Part shown: positions 1 to 8,966 of the stretch, in pieces
Numbering within the stretch: the stretch's first letter is position 1
Layout of the letters: the number at the start of each line of letters is the position of its first letter
The notes under the pieces: generated by a model
Told to the model about the DNA's origin: nothing
The model's database searches: none
What the model saw: only the letters and a program-made list of their open reading frames with translations
Assembly (NCBI GenBank): GCA_964629475.1
Contig: CAZVQW010000009.1
Location: forward strand, 48,730 to 112,729
Direction: 5' to 3'
Source: SMWD01 sp964629475
GTDB taxonomy: Bacteria > Pseudomonadota > Gammaproteobacteria > Steroidobacterales > GCA-2729495
DNA length: 64,000 nucleotides
Made by a program: the position numbers and the translations under genes

Positions 1-28
1 GGAAATCCATATTCGCCCATCCCAGCCC

Positions 29-988
29 ATGAGCCCATCAACAGGCAATACCGGTCGTCAAGGCATGTCACGTGCCGTGGATCCCCGACTTTTCCTGCCA
101 TGGTCAGAAACCGCCTCCCGGGACCGCCTTTCATCGACCCTGTTCCTCGCTGGCTTGCTCCATGGCATCATCCTGCTCGGCGTGACATTTACCAGCGAAT
201 ACGCACCCCCGGAACCGACGGCAACCTCTTTCGATGTCGTGCTGATCACCAATGAATCGACCGATCACACCACCCAAAATGATGCCGAACTACTCGCGCA
301 ACAGGACATGATCGGCGCCGGAAATACTGACATTCCGATGCAACTACAGACCGCAATGAATCAACTACAGCCCGCCGAAGAGCTGGGACCGGAGCAGGCC
401 GGCCAACAACAGCGTCGCCAGCTCGATCCATCTATGCTGCACGACCGACCGACCATTGTCGCCCGGTCGCTATCCAGCCGACTCGCCATTCCGGAACGGC
501 AGGATGATCGCCAATACAACGAACAACGACAGGCGCGGTCTTTTGTCGGCGAAACGAATGCGATTGAAATCGTCAATAAACCCGAACCGGAAACGTTAAT
601 CAGCGATACTGAGCCACGTGAACTGATCATCAGCGCGAATACCCGCGAAGCGCGGATCGCCGCTTACCTGAGCAGCTGGAAAAACCACATCGAGCGCATC
701 GGTACGCTGAACTTCCCGAATGCCGCCGACAGCACCGGTCTGGCAAGCTATCCGACGCTCGAAGTCGCGATTAACTCTGACGGCAACCTGAATGAGGTCA
801 TTGTGCGTAACTCGTCGGGTATCCGCGCCCTCGATCAGGCTGCGCTGAATATCGTTACGATCTCAGCGCCATTCGACCCGTTCCCCGAATTTCTGCGTGC
901 CGAGTACGACGTGCTGCGCTTCGCTTACGAGTGGCGATTCACCGACGGGCTTATCTCGTCGCGACTGTCGACCACCGGCGCACAGTGA
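29..988 (+). CDS. tonB: TonB-family energy transducer
   Basis: Envelope protein expected to pass ExbB/ExbD proton-motor energy to an outer-membrane partner. A short cytoplasmic leader is followed by one hydrophobic anchor at about residues 36-55 (LSSTLFLAGLLHGIILLGV), a long Q/E/P-rich periplasmic linker, and a C-terminal TonB fold at about 215-310 (YPTLEVAINSDGNLNEV, ALDQAALNIV). No exbB or exbD is visible here. The gene leads yqgE-ruvX-pyrB, the place where Pseudomonas carries its TonB3 paralogue, which is tied to twitching motility; with pilT/pilU nearby that role is possible but inferred. ATG at 29 lacks a clear ribosome site; ATG at 65 is an alternative start. The upstream part of any operon lies outside the window. 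Confidence 0.85.
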   Translation: MSPSTGNTGRQGMSRAVDPRLFLPWSETASRDRLSSTLFLAGLLHGIILLGVTFTSEYAPPEPTATSFDVVLITNESTDHTTQNDAELLAQQDMIGAGNTDIPMQLQTAMNQLQPAEELGPEQAGQQQRRQLDPSMLHDRPTIVARSLSSRLAIPERQDDRQYNEQRQARSFVGETNAIEIVNKPEPETLISDTEPRELIISANTREARIAAYLSSWKNHIERIGTLNFPNAADSTGLASYPTLEVAINSDGNLNEVIVRNSSGIRALDQAALNIVTISAPFDPFPEFLRAEYDVLRFAYEWRFTDGLISSRLSTTGAQ

Positions 989-998
989 AGTCAGACTG

Positions 999-1562
999 AT
1001 GGATGAATCGAATAATCTGACCGGACACCTGCTCATCGCAATGCCTGCGATGATGGATCCAAACTTTGCGCGTACCGTCACTTATATCTGTGAACATGGC
1101 GACCAGGGTGCGCTGGGAATCGTCGTGAACCGACCGCTCGATATCGATCTCGGCGACGTATTCGCGCAATTGAAGCTGGAAAACTGCAACGCGGAAATGT
1201 CCAGCCGGCCTGTGTTGCATGGCGGTCCGGTACATATGGAACGTGGCTTCGTTATACATGAAGCCGAAGATTGCTGGGAGAATTCGACGATCGTCAAGGA
1301 CTCTATCCAGGTCACAACCTCGCGTGACATCCTGATCGCGATGGCCGACGGGCGCGGACCGAAACGCGCCACTGTCGCACTCGGTTACGCCGGCTGGGGC
1401 GCCGGCCAGCTCGAGGAAGAAATTTCGGCAAACTCATGGCTCAATACGCCGGCCGATGGGCGAATTATTTTTGACACCCCGTTTGAAGACCGCTGGCAAC
1501 AATCAGCTGACCTGCTCGGCATCGACCTGTCCATGATCAGCCCGGAAGCCGGCCACGCCTGA
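999..1562 (+). CDS. yqgE: YqgE/AlgH family protein
   Basis: Conserved 187-residue cytoplasmic protein of the UPF0301 (YqgE/AlgH) family, of unsettled biochemical function. The family opening is clear: LTGHLLIAMPAMMDPNFART, then CEHGDQGALGIVVNRP, and a middle GGPVHMERGFVIH block. The reading frame extends upstream to 897, but ATG 999 is chosen because it begins the conserved domain and lies 10 bases after the tonB stop rather than inside that gene. It is followed after 27 bases by ruvX, the usual yqgE-yqgF pairing. Confidence 0.95.
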   Translation: MDESNNLTGHLLIAMPAMMDPNFARTVTYICEHGDQGALGIVVNRPLDIDLGDVFAQLKLENCNAEMSSRPVLHGGPVHMERGFVIHEAEDCWENSTIVKDSIQVTTSRDILIAMADGRGPKRATVALGYAGWGAGQLEEEISANSWLNTPADGRIIFDTPFEDRWQQSADLLGIDLSMISPEAGHA

Positions 1563-1589
1563 CCCTGGAATTGCTCAACAATAAACGAC

Positions 1590-2024
1590 TTGACTCACAA
1601 ACACTCCGCGCTGGCGTTCGACTTCGGTGAACAACGCATCGGCGTGGCATTTGCCAACCGGGTAACCGGCTCGGCCGTCCCGCTGAAAACCTTGCCGACC
1701 CGCGACGCCGAAGCTGTGCATTACGAAATTGCGGCACTGATCAGGGAATGGGAACCCGGCGCACTCGTGATCGGCGTACCCTATAATACCGACGGCACGG
1801 AATCCCGACTGACCACGATGGCCGTGGAATTCGGGACCCGGATCGGCAACCGATATGGCTTACCGGTAGATCAGGTGGACGAGCGCCTGACATCGATGGA
1901 AGCCAGAATGATGCTGACCGAACAACGCCGAAGCGGTCAGCGACGCCGCAAAATACGCCGCGAAGACATCGATAGCCTGTCGGCGAAGCTAATCGCCGAG
2001 ACATGGCTGCGCGAGAACCGATAA
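1590..2024 (+). CDS. ruvX: Holliday junction resolvase-like RNase YqgF/RuvX
   Basis: RNase H-fold nuclease of the YqgF family (144 aa), linked in other bacteria to pre-16S rRNA 5-prime maturation and proposed as a Holliday-junction resolvase. Visible motifs are the first catalytic strand AFDFGEQRIGVAFA, the VIGVPYNTDGTES loop, VDERLTSMEA, and the C-terminal acidic site REDIDSLSAKLI. The start is a TTG codon giving MTHKHSALAFD; no ATG exists upstream of the first catalytic Asp, so a non-ATG start is needed. Ten bases separate it from pyrB. Confidence 0.93.
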   Translation: MTHKHSALAFDFGEQRIGVAFANRVTGSAVPLKTLPTRDAEAVHYEIAALIREWEPGALVIGVPYNTDGTESRLTTMAVEFGTRIGNRYGLPVDQVDERLTSMEARMMLTEQRRSGQRRRKIRREDIDSLSAKLIAETWLRENR

Positions 2025-2034
2025 CGACAAAACA

Positions 2035-3000
2035 ATGGATCAGGAAGCCAGCAACATCGAGCAACTCACACCGTCGGGTCGGTTAAGGCACCTGTTGCAA
2101 CTCCATGGACTCGACCGCAGTATTCTTGTTGATATCCTGAACCGCGCACAAAATTATGTACGACCGATAGGCACGGTACCCGCTCGCGACGATTGCCTGG
2201 CCGGGCAAACTGTCGCAAACCTGTTTTTTGAGGCCAGTACGCGAACGCGCGCCTCTTTCGAACTCGCCGCCAAAAGAATGAGCGCCGACGTACTGAATCT
2301 CGACGTTAATATGTCATCGAGAAAAAAGGGCGAGAGCATTCTCGACACGATCTATACCCTGCAGGCGATGGGTGTCGGTATTTTCGTCGTCCGCGACGCT
2401 TCGGCCGGTATTCCGGCGTTGATCGCAACCAAGGTCGAACCGCACATCAACGTTTTGAATGCCGGTGAGTCGGATGTCTCGCACCCCACACAGGGCCTGC
2501 TCGACATGCTGACGATTCGCCAACACAAGGGACGACTCGACAACCTGACGATCACGATCATCGGCGACATCGCACACTCACGGGTAGCACGCTCATTGAC
2601 CGAAGGGCTCGCCATCCTCGGTGACAACACGATTCGCCTCGTCTCTCCGCCGGGACTGGCGCCGGACCCGGCGCTCTACCCGGGAATGGACATCACCACA
2701 GACATCGACGGTGCAATTGCCGGCGCCGATGCACTCGTCACGCTGCGCATACAAAAAGAACGCATCATAGAAAAATCGAATCTGCTGACGGATCACGAAT
2801 ATCTGGAGGCTTACGGGCTCACCGAGCAGCGACTCAAACTGGCCAGGCCCGATGCAATCGTCCTGCACCCGGGACCGATGAACCGGGATGTCGAAATCGA
2901 AGGCAGCGTCGCCGATGGGCCGCACAGCGTCATCACCGAACAAGTCACCAACGGTCTTGCCGTACGCATGGCCTTACTCGCAACGATCGCCGGAGCATGA
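2035..3000 (+). CDS. pyrB: Aspartate carbamoyltransferase catalytic subunit
   Basis: Catalyses carbamoyl phosphate + L-aspartate to N-carbamoyl-aspartate, the committed step of pyrimidine synthesis. The 321-residue length is normal. The carbamoyl-phosphate loop STRTRASFELAAKRM, the HPTQGLLDMLTI segment and the C-terminal LHPGPMNRDVEIEGSVADG region are all present. No pyrR precedes it and no pyrC follows, unlike the common ruvX-pyrR-pyrB-pyrC order; instead its stop overlaps the start of a PyrK-like gene by four bases (ATGA), implying translational coupling. Confidence 0.97.
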   Translation: MDQEASNIEQLTPSGRLRHLLQLHGLDRSILVDILNRAQNYVRPIGTVPARDDCLAGQTVANLFFEASTRTRASFELAAKRMSADVLNLDVNMSSRKKGESILDTIYTLQAMGVGIFVVRDASAGIPALIATKVEPHINVLNAGESDVSHPTQGLLDMLTIRQHKGRLDNLTITIIGDIAHSRVARSLTEGLAILGDNTIRLVSPPGLAPDPALYPGMDITTDIDGAIAGADALVTLRIQKERIIEKSNLLTDHEYLEAYGLTEQRLKLARPDAIVLHPGPMNRDVEIEGSVADGPHSVITEQVTNGLAVRMALLATIAGA

Positions 3001-3878
3001 CCCAAAATCACCGCAACGCGATCTGCGTCGAAAATGCAGGCATTCTGCAGCACACGGCGCATGCCGACGATCAATATGTGCTGCGCCTGACGGCGCCACG
3101 ATGCGCCGCACGCGCGCAACCGGGCAGCTTCGTGCATATTCGGTGCGCCGATGACATTCCGATGCGTCGACCCGTGTCGATCATGCGGGTTAATGCGGCT
3201 GACGGCTGGATTGAGATACTGTACAAGGTCATGGGCCACGGACTGCGCCAGTTGGCCACCACCGAGCCCGGCGAAACTGTCAGCATCATGGGCCCAATCG
3301 GCAACGGCTTCGCGCCGGACAGCAATCGCCCGACCGCGGTGCTGATCGGCGGTGGAGTCGGCATTCCACCACTGATTTTTCTGGCCGAATCCATTCACGC
3401 ACAAGGCCGGAAAAATACCCGATCGGTTGCTTTCTTCGGCTCGGAAATTCCGTTCCCGTTCGAACTCGTCGACACAACCGTCACGTTACCGGGCGCACCG
3501 ATCGAGGCGAATCGGGCCATTGCACTGCTCGATAAAAAGGACATACCGTCTCGCCTGGCCACGACGGCCGGATTCGCGGGCTGTTACGCGGGCTACGTGA
3601 CCGAACTGGCCCGCGAATGGCTCGCAACGCTGCCGGATGAAGAACTCGAGAAAATCATGTTCTATTCCTGCGGGCCCGAGCCGATGCTCGAGGCCGTCGC
3701 GAAGCTGGCTCGCTCGTTCAACCTGCCGACACAACTTTGTCTCGAGGAATACATGGCCTGTGCCGTAGGCGGCTGCGCCGGTTGTGCCGTCGAAGTGCAG
3801 ACGGACGAGGGACCGGCGATGAAAAGAGTCTGCGTCGATGGGCCGGTGTTTGATGGGGGCGCGATTTACCCTGGCTAA
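2997..3878 (+). CDS. pyrK: PyrK-like dihydroorotate dehydrogenase electron-transfer subunit
   Basis: Ferredoxin-reductase-type flavoprotein (293 aa). In class 1B dihydroorotate dehydrogenases PyrK carries FAD and a [2Fe-2S] cluster and passes electrons from PyrD to NAD. Seen here: the FAD-binding RRPVSIMRV motif, a nucleotide-binding GGGVGIPPLIFLAE segment, and a C-terminal cluster with Cys255-x4-Cys260-x2-Cys263-x15-Cys279. It overlaps pyrB by four bases. The catalytic partner PyrDB is not in the window, so it may work with a distant pyrD or with another oxidoreductase. The family assignment is firm; the partner is unknown. Confidence 0.85.
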   Translation: MTQNHRNAICVENAGILQHTAHADDQYVLRLTAPRCAARAQPGSFVHIRCADDIPMRRPVSIMRVNAADGWIEILYKVMGHGLRQLATTEPGETVSIMGPIGNGFAPDSNRPTAVLIGGGVGIPPLIFLAESIHAQGRKNTRSVAFFGSEIPFPFELVDTTVTLPGAPIEANRAIALLDKKDIPSRLATTAGFAGCYAGYVTELAREWLATLPDEELEKIMFYSCGPEPMLEAVAKLARSFNLPTQLCLEEYMACAVGGCAGCAVEVQTDEGPAMKRVCVDGPVFDGGAIYPG

Positions 3879-3962
3879 ACTGGAGTACGTTGCCAAGTTG
3901 CCGCCGGGCGGGTGGCACGATCGTGAATTTCCGGACTCTGAAGAATCCCGACGACTCTTGCC

Positions 3963-5018
3963 CTAGCCGAAATGAATCTGAGATTCGAGATTGGCGCGTG
4001 AATCGGCGTTCGCCAGCGCCTCATCCATCGAAACTTTGCCTTCCTGATAAAGCTTGAGCAGCGACTCGTCGAATGTTTGCATGCCCTGCTCGGTGCTATC
4101 GTAGAACGACTCCTTGACCTTGCTGATATCGCCCTGCTGGATCAGCTCGGCGATACGCGGTGTGTTCAGCATGATCTCGACTGCGGCCTGGCGATCACCA
4201 CCGACACCGCGCACCAGTCGCTGCGAGATAATCGCCCGCAGGTACTGGGAAATATCCATGTACACCTGCGGATGCTGGTCTTCGGGGAAAATATTAATGA
4301 TCCGATCCAGAGTTTCGGGCGCATTATTGGAATGCAACGTGGCAATAACGAGGTGGCCGGTACCGGACAGATCAATCGCTGCCTGCATCGTCTCCCGATC
4401 ACGAATCTCACCGATCAGGATAACATCCGGCGCCTCGCGCATCGCGCTCTTCAAGGCACGCGAATAGTTCTTCGTGTCAGTACCAATTTCTCGCTGATTG
4501 ATGATGGACTTCTTGTTCTTGTGCAGGAACTCGATTGGATCCTCGATTGTGATGATATGTGACGATGTTTTCTCGTTACGATAATTAATCATACCCGCCA
4601 GTGTCGTCGACTTGCCGCAGCCGGTCGCACCAACCATCAGAATCAGCCCACGCCGAAACATAACGAGTTCCTGGAGAATCGGCGGCATGCCCAGATCCTC
4701 GAGTTTTGGCATTTCGGTGGTGATATAGCGCATGACCATCGCAATCGTGTTGCGCTGATGAAATACGTTAACCCGAAAACGGCCGAGACCCGGCTTTGAA
4801 ATCGCGAAATCGATTTCGAGCTCCTGGGTAAATTCCTCCATCTGCTCCTCGTTCATGACCTCCATCGCGGCCTGACGAACCATCTTCGACGTCAGATCGA
4901 GTTTGTTGACCGGCATGATCTTGCCGTCGATCTTGATCTTGACGGGGGCGTGACAGGTCAGAAAAAGATCCGATGCCTTTTTCTCAACCATCAGGTTAAA
5001 CAGGGGCTCTACATTCAT
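3963..5018 (-). CDS. Third PilT/PilU-family twitching ATPase
   Basis: Hexameric AAA-type retraction ATPase of type IV pili (351 aa). An N-terminal PAS-like region is followed by Walker A GATGCGKST at residues 130-138, the Asp box IEDPIEF, Walker B VILIGEIRDRET and His box GHLVIATLHSNNA. It resembles PilU more than PilT (VEKKASDLFLT, LGRFRVNVFHQRNT) and lacks the PilT AIRNLIRE motif, but it is distinct from the pilU gene 49 bases upstream. It is the last gene of a pilT-pilU-pilU2 run, so it probably modulates pilus retraction. Walker A has Cys where PilT and PilU have Ser, a change tolerated in P-loops. Confidence 0.9.
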   Translation of the reverse strand: MNVEPLFNLMVEKKASDLFLTCHAPVKIKIDGKIMPVNKLDLTSKMVRQAAMEVMNEEQMEEFTQELEIDFAISKPGLGRFRVNVFHQRNTIAMVMRYITTEMPKLEDLGMPPILQELVMFRRGLILMVGATGCGKSTTLAGMINYRNEKTSSHIITIEDPIEFLHKNKKSIINQREIGTDTKNYSRALKSAMREAPDVILIGEIRDRETMQAAIDLSGTGHLVIATLHSNNAPETLDRIINIFPEDQHPQVYMDISQYLRAIISQRLVRGVGGDRQAAVEIMLNTPRIAELIQQGDISKVKESFYDSTEQGMQTFDESLLKLYQEGKVSMDEALANADSRANLESQIHFG

Positions 5019-5067
5019 CTCAGCATTTACTCATTCAAGTTCAGTTAGTTGTCGTCGACGATAAAAT

Positions 5068-6234
5068 TCAACCGAATTGCATACCTTCTTCATCTTCATC
5101 GTCGGCCAGTGACAGACCCTTGGCCCGTTCCTCTGCATTGTCAGTGCTACGCTTGCCTTCGAGCTTGATACGCAGACGCAATTCATTCTTCGAGTCTGCA
5201 TTACGCATTGCGTCGTCGTAGCTGATCTTGCCGTCTTCAAACAAATCAAACAGATCCTGATCGAATGTTTTCATGCCCAGACGATTACTCTTTGCCATGA
5301 CTTCCTTGATCTGCGCAACCTCACCCTTGAATATCAGATCGGAAATCAGCGGCGACTTCAGCATAATTTCCATCGCCGCGATACGTCCACTGCCACCCTC
5401 GCGCGGCAACAGGCGCTGAGAGATCAGCGCCTGAACATTCAACGACATATCCATCAGGAGTTGATCGCGTTTTGCCTCGGGGAAAAAGTTGATGATTCGA
5501 TCGAGCGCCTGGTTGGCGCTGTTCGCGTGCAATGTCGCAAGACACAGGTGACCCGTCTCGGCAAACTGGATACCGAACTCCATCGTTTCGCGTTCACGAA
5601 TCTCACCGATCATGATGACATCGGGCGCCTGGCGTAAGGTGTTTTTCAGGGCGGCGAACCATGAATCAGTGTCGACACCGACCTCGCGCTGAGTCACGAC
5701 ACAGCGTTTATGCGCATGCACATATTCAACCGGGTCCTCGATCGTGACGATGTGGCCACGCGAATTCTCATTGCGGTGACCGACCATCGCTGCCAGCGTG
5801 GTCGATTTACCCGAACCGGTCGCGCCGACGAGAATCACGAGCCCGCGTTTCGTCATTGCGATTTCTTTCAGCGTATCGGGTAGCTCGAGTTCGTCGACCG
5901 TCGGGATCGTCGTGACGATCTGCCGCAGCACCGCCGCGACAGCGCCCTGCTGAATGTATGCACTGACACGAAACCGGCCGATTCCCTGCGGGCTGATCGC
6001 AAAATTACACTCTTTCGTAGCGTCAAACTCGCGCGCCTGCTTGTCGCTCATGATGGCACGGACGATAACCGCGCTCTGATCCGGCGACAGAGGCTCCTCG
6101 GCCGCACGATGAATTTCACCATCGACCTTGATCGCCGGGGGGAATCCGGCGGTGATGAACAGGTCAGACCCATTCTTGGCCACCATCTTCTTGAGCAGAC
6201 CCTGCATGAGCCGTGTCGCATGATCGCGTTCCAT
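5068..6234 (-). CDS. pilU: Twitching motility ATPase PilU
   Basis: PilT paralogue that in Pseudomonas and Vibrio supports PilT-dependent pilus retraction. The 388-residue protein shows PilU hallmarks: SDLFITAGFPPAIKVDGE, ECNFAISPQGIGRFRVSA, Walker A GATGSGKST at 137-145, CVVTQREVGVDTDSW, ETGHLCLATLHANSANQ, and an acidic tail ending DDEDEEGMQFG. It lies 46 bases after pilT on the same strand and is followed by a third paralogue, so the three are likely co-transcribed. Confidence 0.93.
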   Translation of the reverse strand: MERDHATRLMQGLLKKMVAKNGSDLFITAGFPPAIKVDGEIHRAAEEPLSPDQSAVIVRAIMSDKQAREFDATKECNFAISPQGIGRFRVSAYIQQGAVAAVLRQIVTTIPTVDELELPDTLKEIAMTKRGLVILVGATGSGKSTTLAAMVGHRNENSRGHIVTIEDPVEYVHAHKRCVVTQREVGVDTDSWFAALKNTLRQAPDVIMIGEIRERETMEFGIQFAETGHLCLATLHANSANQALDRIINFFPEAKRDQLLMDMSLNVQALISQRLLPREGGSGRIAAMEIMLKSPLISDLIFKGEVAQIKEVMAKSNRLGMKTFDQDLFDLFEDGKISYDDAMRNADSKNELRLRIKLEGKRSTDNAEERAKGLSLADDEDEEGMQFG

Positions 6235-6280
6235 ACGAAATATCCTTTCTGATTAATTTAAGACGCCAGTGCGCCCGAAA

Positions 6281-7321
6281 TTAGAAGTTCTCCTTATGAG
6301 CGGCCCGGAAGCGGGCCTCTTCCTTATTGATGAGACCCTTGGCCAGCATTTCTGCGAGGTTCTGGTCCAATGTCTGCATACCGGATGCCTGGCCAGTCTG
6401 GATCGCCGAATACATCTGCGCAATCTTGCCCTCCCGGATCAGGTTCCTGATTGCCGATGTGCCGATCATGATCTCGTGGGCCGCAACGCGGCCGCCACCG
6501 ATACGCTTGAGCAACGACTGGGAAATCACGGCGCGCAATGATTCGGACAACATCGACCGCACCATTTCCTTCTCGGCTGCCGGAAACACATCGACGACAC
6601 GGTCGATCGTCTTGGCCGCCGAGCTCGTATGCAGCGTGCCGAATACAAGGTGGCCGGTCTCGGCCGCGGTCAATGCGAGCCGGATCGTCTCGAGGTCACG
6701 CATCTCACCGACGAGGACAACATCCGGATCCTCACGCAGCGCCGAGCGCAGCGCCTCGGCAAAGCCCAGCGTGTCACGATGTACCTCACGCTGATTAATC
6801 AGCGATTTCTTGCTCTCGTGCACAAACTCGATCGGATCCTCAATGGTCAGAATATGATCGGGTTTGTTGTCGTTGATATAGTCGACCATCGCCGCGAGCG
6901 TGGTCGATTTGCCCGAACCGGTCGGCCCGGTTACCAGGACAATCCCGCGCGGATACATCGAAATATCCTTGAAAATGGCCGGAGCCATCAGGTCCTCGAG
7001 CGTCAGGATCTCGGATGGAATCGTGCGAAATACAGCGCCGGCGCCACGCGCCTGGTTGAAGGCATTGACACGAAAACGCGCGAGATCCGGAATCTCGAAC
7101 GAAAAGTCAGTCTCGAAGTACTCCTCGAAGTCCTTGCGCTGCCTGTCGTTCATGATGTCGTATATCATGCCGTGCACGTCTTTGTGCGTCAGCGCGGGCA
7201 TGTTGATTCGTTTTATGTCGCCATCGACGCGAATCATCGGTGGCACTCCGGCGGACAGGTGCAAATCCGACGCATTGTTTTTTACGGAAAATGTCAGTAA
7301 CTGAGCGATATCGACAGCCAT
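6281..7321 (-). CDS. pilT: Twitching motility ATPase PilT
   Basis: Main retraction motor of type IV pili, acting at the cytoplasmic face of the pilus base. 346 aa, the family's usual size. Opening MAVDIAQLLTFSVKNNASDL, Walker A GPTGSGKST (132-140), Asp box IEDPIEF, Walker B VVLVGEMRDLET, His box GHLVFGTLHTSSA, and the PilT-specific AIRNLIREGKIAQMYSAIQT near the C-terminus identify it. It is transcribed divergently from yggS across about 105 bases, as in Pseudomonas. Confidence 0.97.
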   Translation of the reverse strand: MAVDIAQLLTFSVKNNASDLHLSAGVPPMIRVDGDIKRINMPALTHKDVHGMIYDIMNDRQRKDFEEYFETDFSFEIPDLARFRVNAFNQARGAGAVFRTIPSEILTLEDLMAPAIFKDISMYPRGIVLVTGPTGSGKSTTLAAMVDYINDNKPDHILTIEDPIEFVHESKKSLINQREVHRDTLGFAEALRSALREDPDVVLVGEMRDLETIRLALTAAETGHLVFGTLHTSSAAKTIDRVVDVFPAAEKEMVRSMLSESLRAVISQSLLKRIGGGRVAAHEIMIGTSAIRNLIREGKIAQMYSAIQTGQASGMQTLDQNLAEMLAKGLINKEEARFRAAHKENF

Positions 7322-7426
7322 TATTTAGCCCCAAATCAATAACTTACCCACAAGCATCCCGCCTGCATTTACCATAAGCGGTAAATTTGGCGGAAGTTAA
7401 GTATATAGGGCCACCAGAAAGGGATC

Positions 7427-8113
7427 GTGACGCGAATCACGGAACAACTAGCGCACCTCCGACGACGTGTTGAATCTGCTGCCGAATCCGCAGGTCGAGA
7501 CCCGGATTCGGTCCGGATCCTTGCCGTCAGCAAGAAACAACCCATCGAAGCCCTTGTCGCGGCCTATGCAGCAGGTTTGCGGGATTTTGGCGAGAATTAC
7601 CTGCAGGAGGCGCTGGGCAAGATCCCGGCGCTTGGTCGCAACGCCATATGGCACTTTATCGGCCCGGTTCAATCCAACAAGACCCGGCTCATTGCGGAAA
7701 ATTTCGACTGGGTCCAAACGGTAACGAGTCGCCGGATTGCTGAACGCTTGTCGGCACAACGCCCCATGGACCGTAACGATCTGCAAATCTGTATCCAGCT
7801 GCGGCCACCGGGCGCAGAACAACGCAATGGTGTCAGCGAGGATGACCTGCCCGGTCTTGCCGCCGTGATCGCCGCTGCACCTAATCTGCGATTACGCGGG
7901 TTGATGACGATACCGCTGCCAGATCGCGGCGAAGCCGCCACGCGCAGCGAATTCGCGCGTGCACGCCGGCTATTCGATGAACTTGGCCACGCAGGTTACG
8001 CTGTAGATACATTGTCGATGGGTATGTCAGCCGATCTCGAAGCAGCGATAATAGAAGGCAGCACCTGCATCAGGATCGGCACGGACTTGTTTGGAACCAG
8101 GGATTATGGATAA
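7427..8113 (+). CDS. yggS: YggS family PLP-binding homeostasis protein
   Basis: Fold-type III pyridoxal-phosphate protein (228 aa) that buffers cellular PLP and affects amino-acid and keto-acid balance; it has no catalytic C-terminal domain. Motifs: the PLP lysine in AVSKKQPIEAL, FGENYLQEAL, WHFIGPVQSNK, and the phosphate-binding end LSMGMSADLEAAIIEG. Translation starts at GTG 7427. The end overlaps the start of proC by eight bases, and the two with yggT form the usual yggS-proC-yggT operon. Confidence 0.95.
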   Translation: MTRITEQLAHLRRRVESAAESAGRDPDSVRILAVSKKQPIEALVAAYAAGLRDFGENYLQEALGKIPALGRNAIWHFIGPVQSNKTRLIAENFDWVQTVTSRRIAERLSAQRPMDRNDLQICIQLRPPGAEQRNGVSEDDLPGLAAVIAAAPNLRLRGLMTIPLPDRGEAATRSEFARARRLFDELGHAGYAVDTLSMGMSADLEAAIIEGSTCIRIGTDLFGTRDYG

Positions 8114-8933
8114 CAACAATCTGCACATCGGCTTTATTGGCGGCGGCAACATGGCCCGGGCAATCATCGCCGGACTAATCCGGTCTGGCCACGATCCTCA
8201 ATGCCTGACCGTAGCCGAACCCGATCCGGCACAACGTGAACGTGTACACGCGCTCAATGCCGGCATCCACGTGAGTGACAATAATAATGATGCGGCCGTT
8301 GCCGCCGACATCGTCGTTCTGGCCGTCAAACCACAGATCATGCCCACCGTCGTCAGCGGATTGCCGGCATCCACCGAACAGAGTTCGCGTATTTTCCTGT
8401 CGATTGCCGCCGGCACCACACTCGGCTCGCTGCAGACGATGCTCGACCCGGCGCAGGCAATCGTACGCGTAATGCCAAACCAACCGGCGCTGGTCGGCGC
8501 CGGTATGTCAGTACTGATCGCAACGGCGGCAACGAGCAGTGAACAAAAAGCCTCGGCGCAGTATGTTGCCGAGGCGATGGGCGACATCGCGTGGGTCGAT
8601 GATGAGGCACTGATGGATGCCGTCACTGCCGTATCGGGCAGTGGCCCTGCATATTTCTACCTGTTTATGGAAATTATCGAGGCCTGCGCCCGAGACATGG
8701 GCCTGTCACCGGAACTCGCTCACCAGCTGGTGCGACAAACCGGTTTCGGCGCCGGACGTGTTGCGGCAGAATCCGACCTGCCGCTCGACGCCCTGCGCGC
8801 GAGCGTGACATCGAAAGGTGGTACGACAGCTGCTGCGCTCAATGCACTGGAGCAATCGGAATTTCGTGCTATTGTCGCGCGGGCGTTGCGCGCCGCCCGC
8901 GACCGGTCAATCGAGCTCGGCAAAGGGGACTGA
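8106..8933 (+). CDS. proC: Pyrroline-5-carboxylate reductase
   Basis: Last step of proline synthesis: NAD(P)H-dependent reduction of pyrroline-5-carboxylate. 275 aa from ATG 8106. The N-terminal Rossmann motif is IGFIGGGNMARAII. The C-terminal dimerisation and substrate region includes DAVTAVSGSGPAYFYLFMEI and SVTSKGGTTAAALN. A TTG at 8091 in the same frame would add five residues inside yggS; the ATG directly before the dinucleotide-binding strand is preferred. Confidence 0.97.
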   Translation: MDNNNLHIGFIGGGNMARAIIAGLIRSGHDPQCLTVAEPDPAQRERVHALNAGIHVSDNNNDAAVAADIVVLAVKPQIMPTVVSGLPASTEQSSRIFLSIAAGTTLGSLQTMLDPAQAIVRVMPNQPALVGAGMSVLIATAATSSEQKASAQYVAEAMGDIAWVDDEALMDAVTAVSGSGPAYFYLFMEIIEACARDMGLSPELAHQLVRQTGFGAGRVAAESDLPLDALRASVTSKGGTTAAALNALEQSEFRAIVARALRAARDRSIELGKGD

Positions 8934-8966
8934 TGGTGCGCCAGATTTCAAAACGGCAACGGTAAT

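Noticed and set aside
7368..7385. Inverted repeat TTTACC-N6-GGTAAA between pilT and yggS
   Set aside because: Suggestive of an operator in the divergent promoter, but no known regulator matches and promoter elements could not be placed around it.
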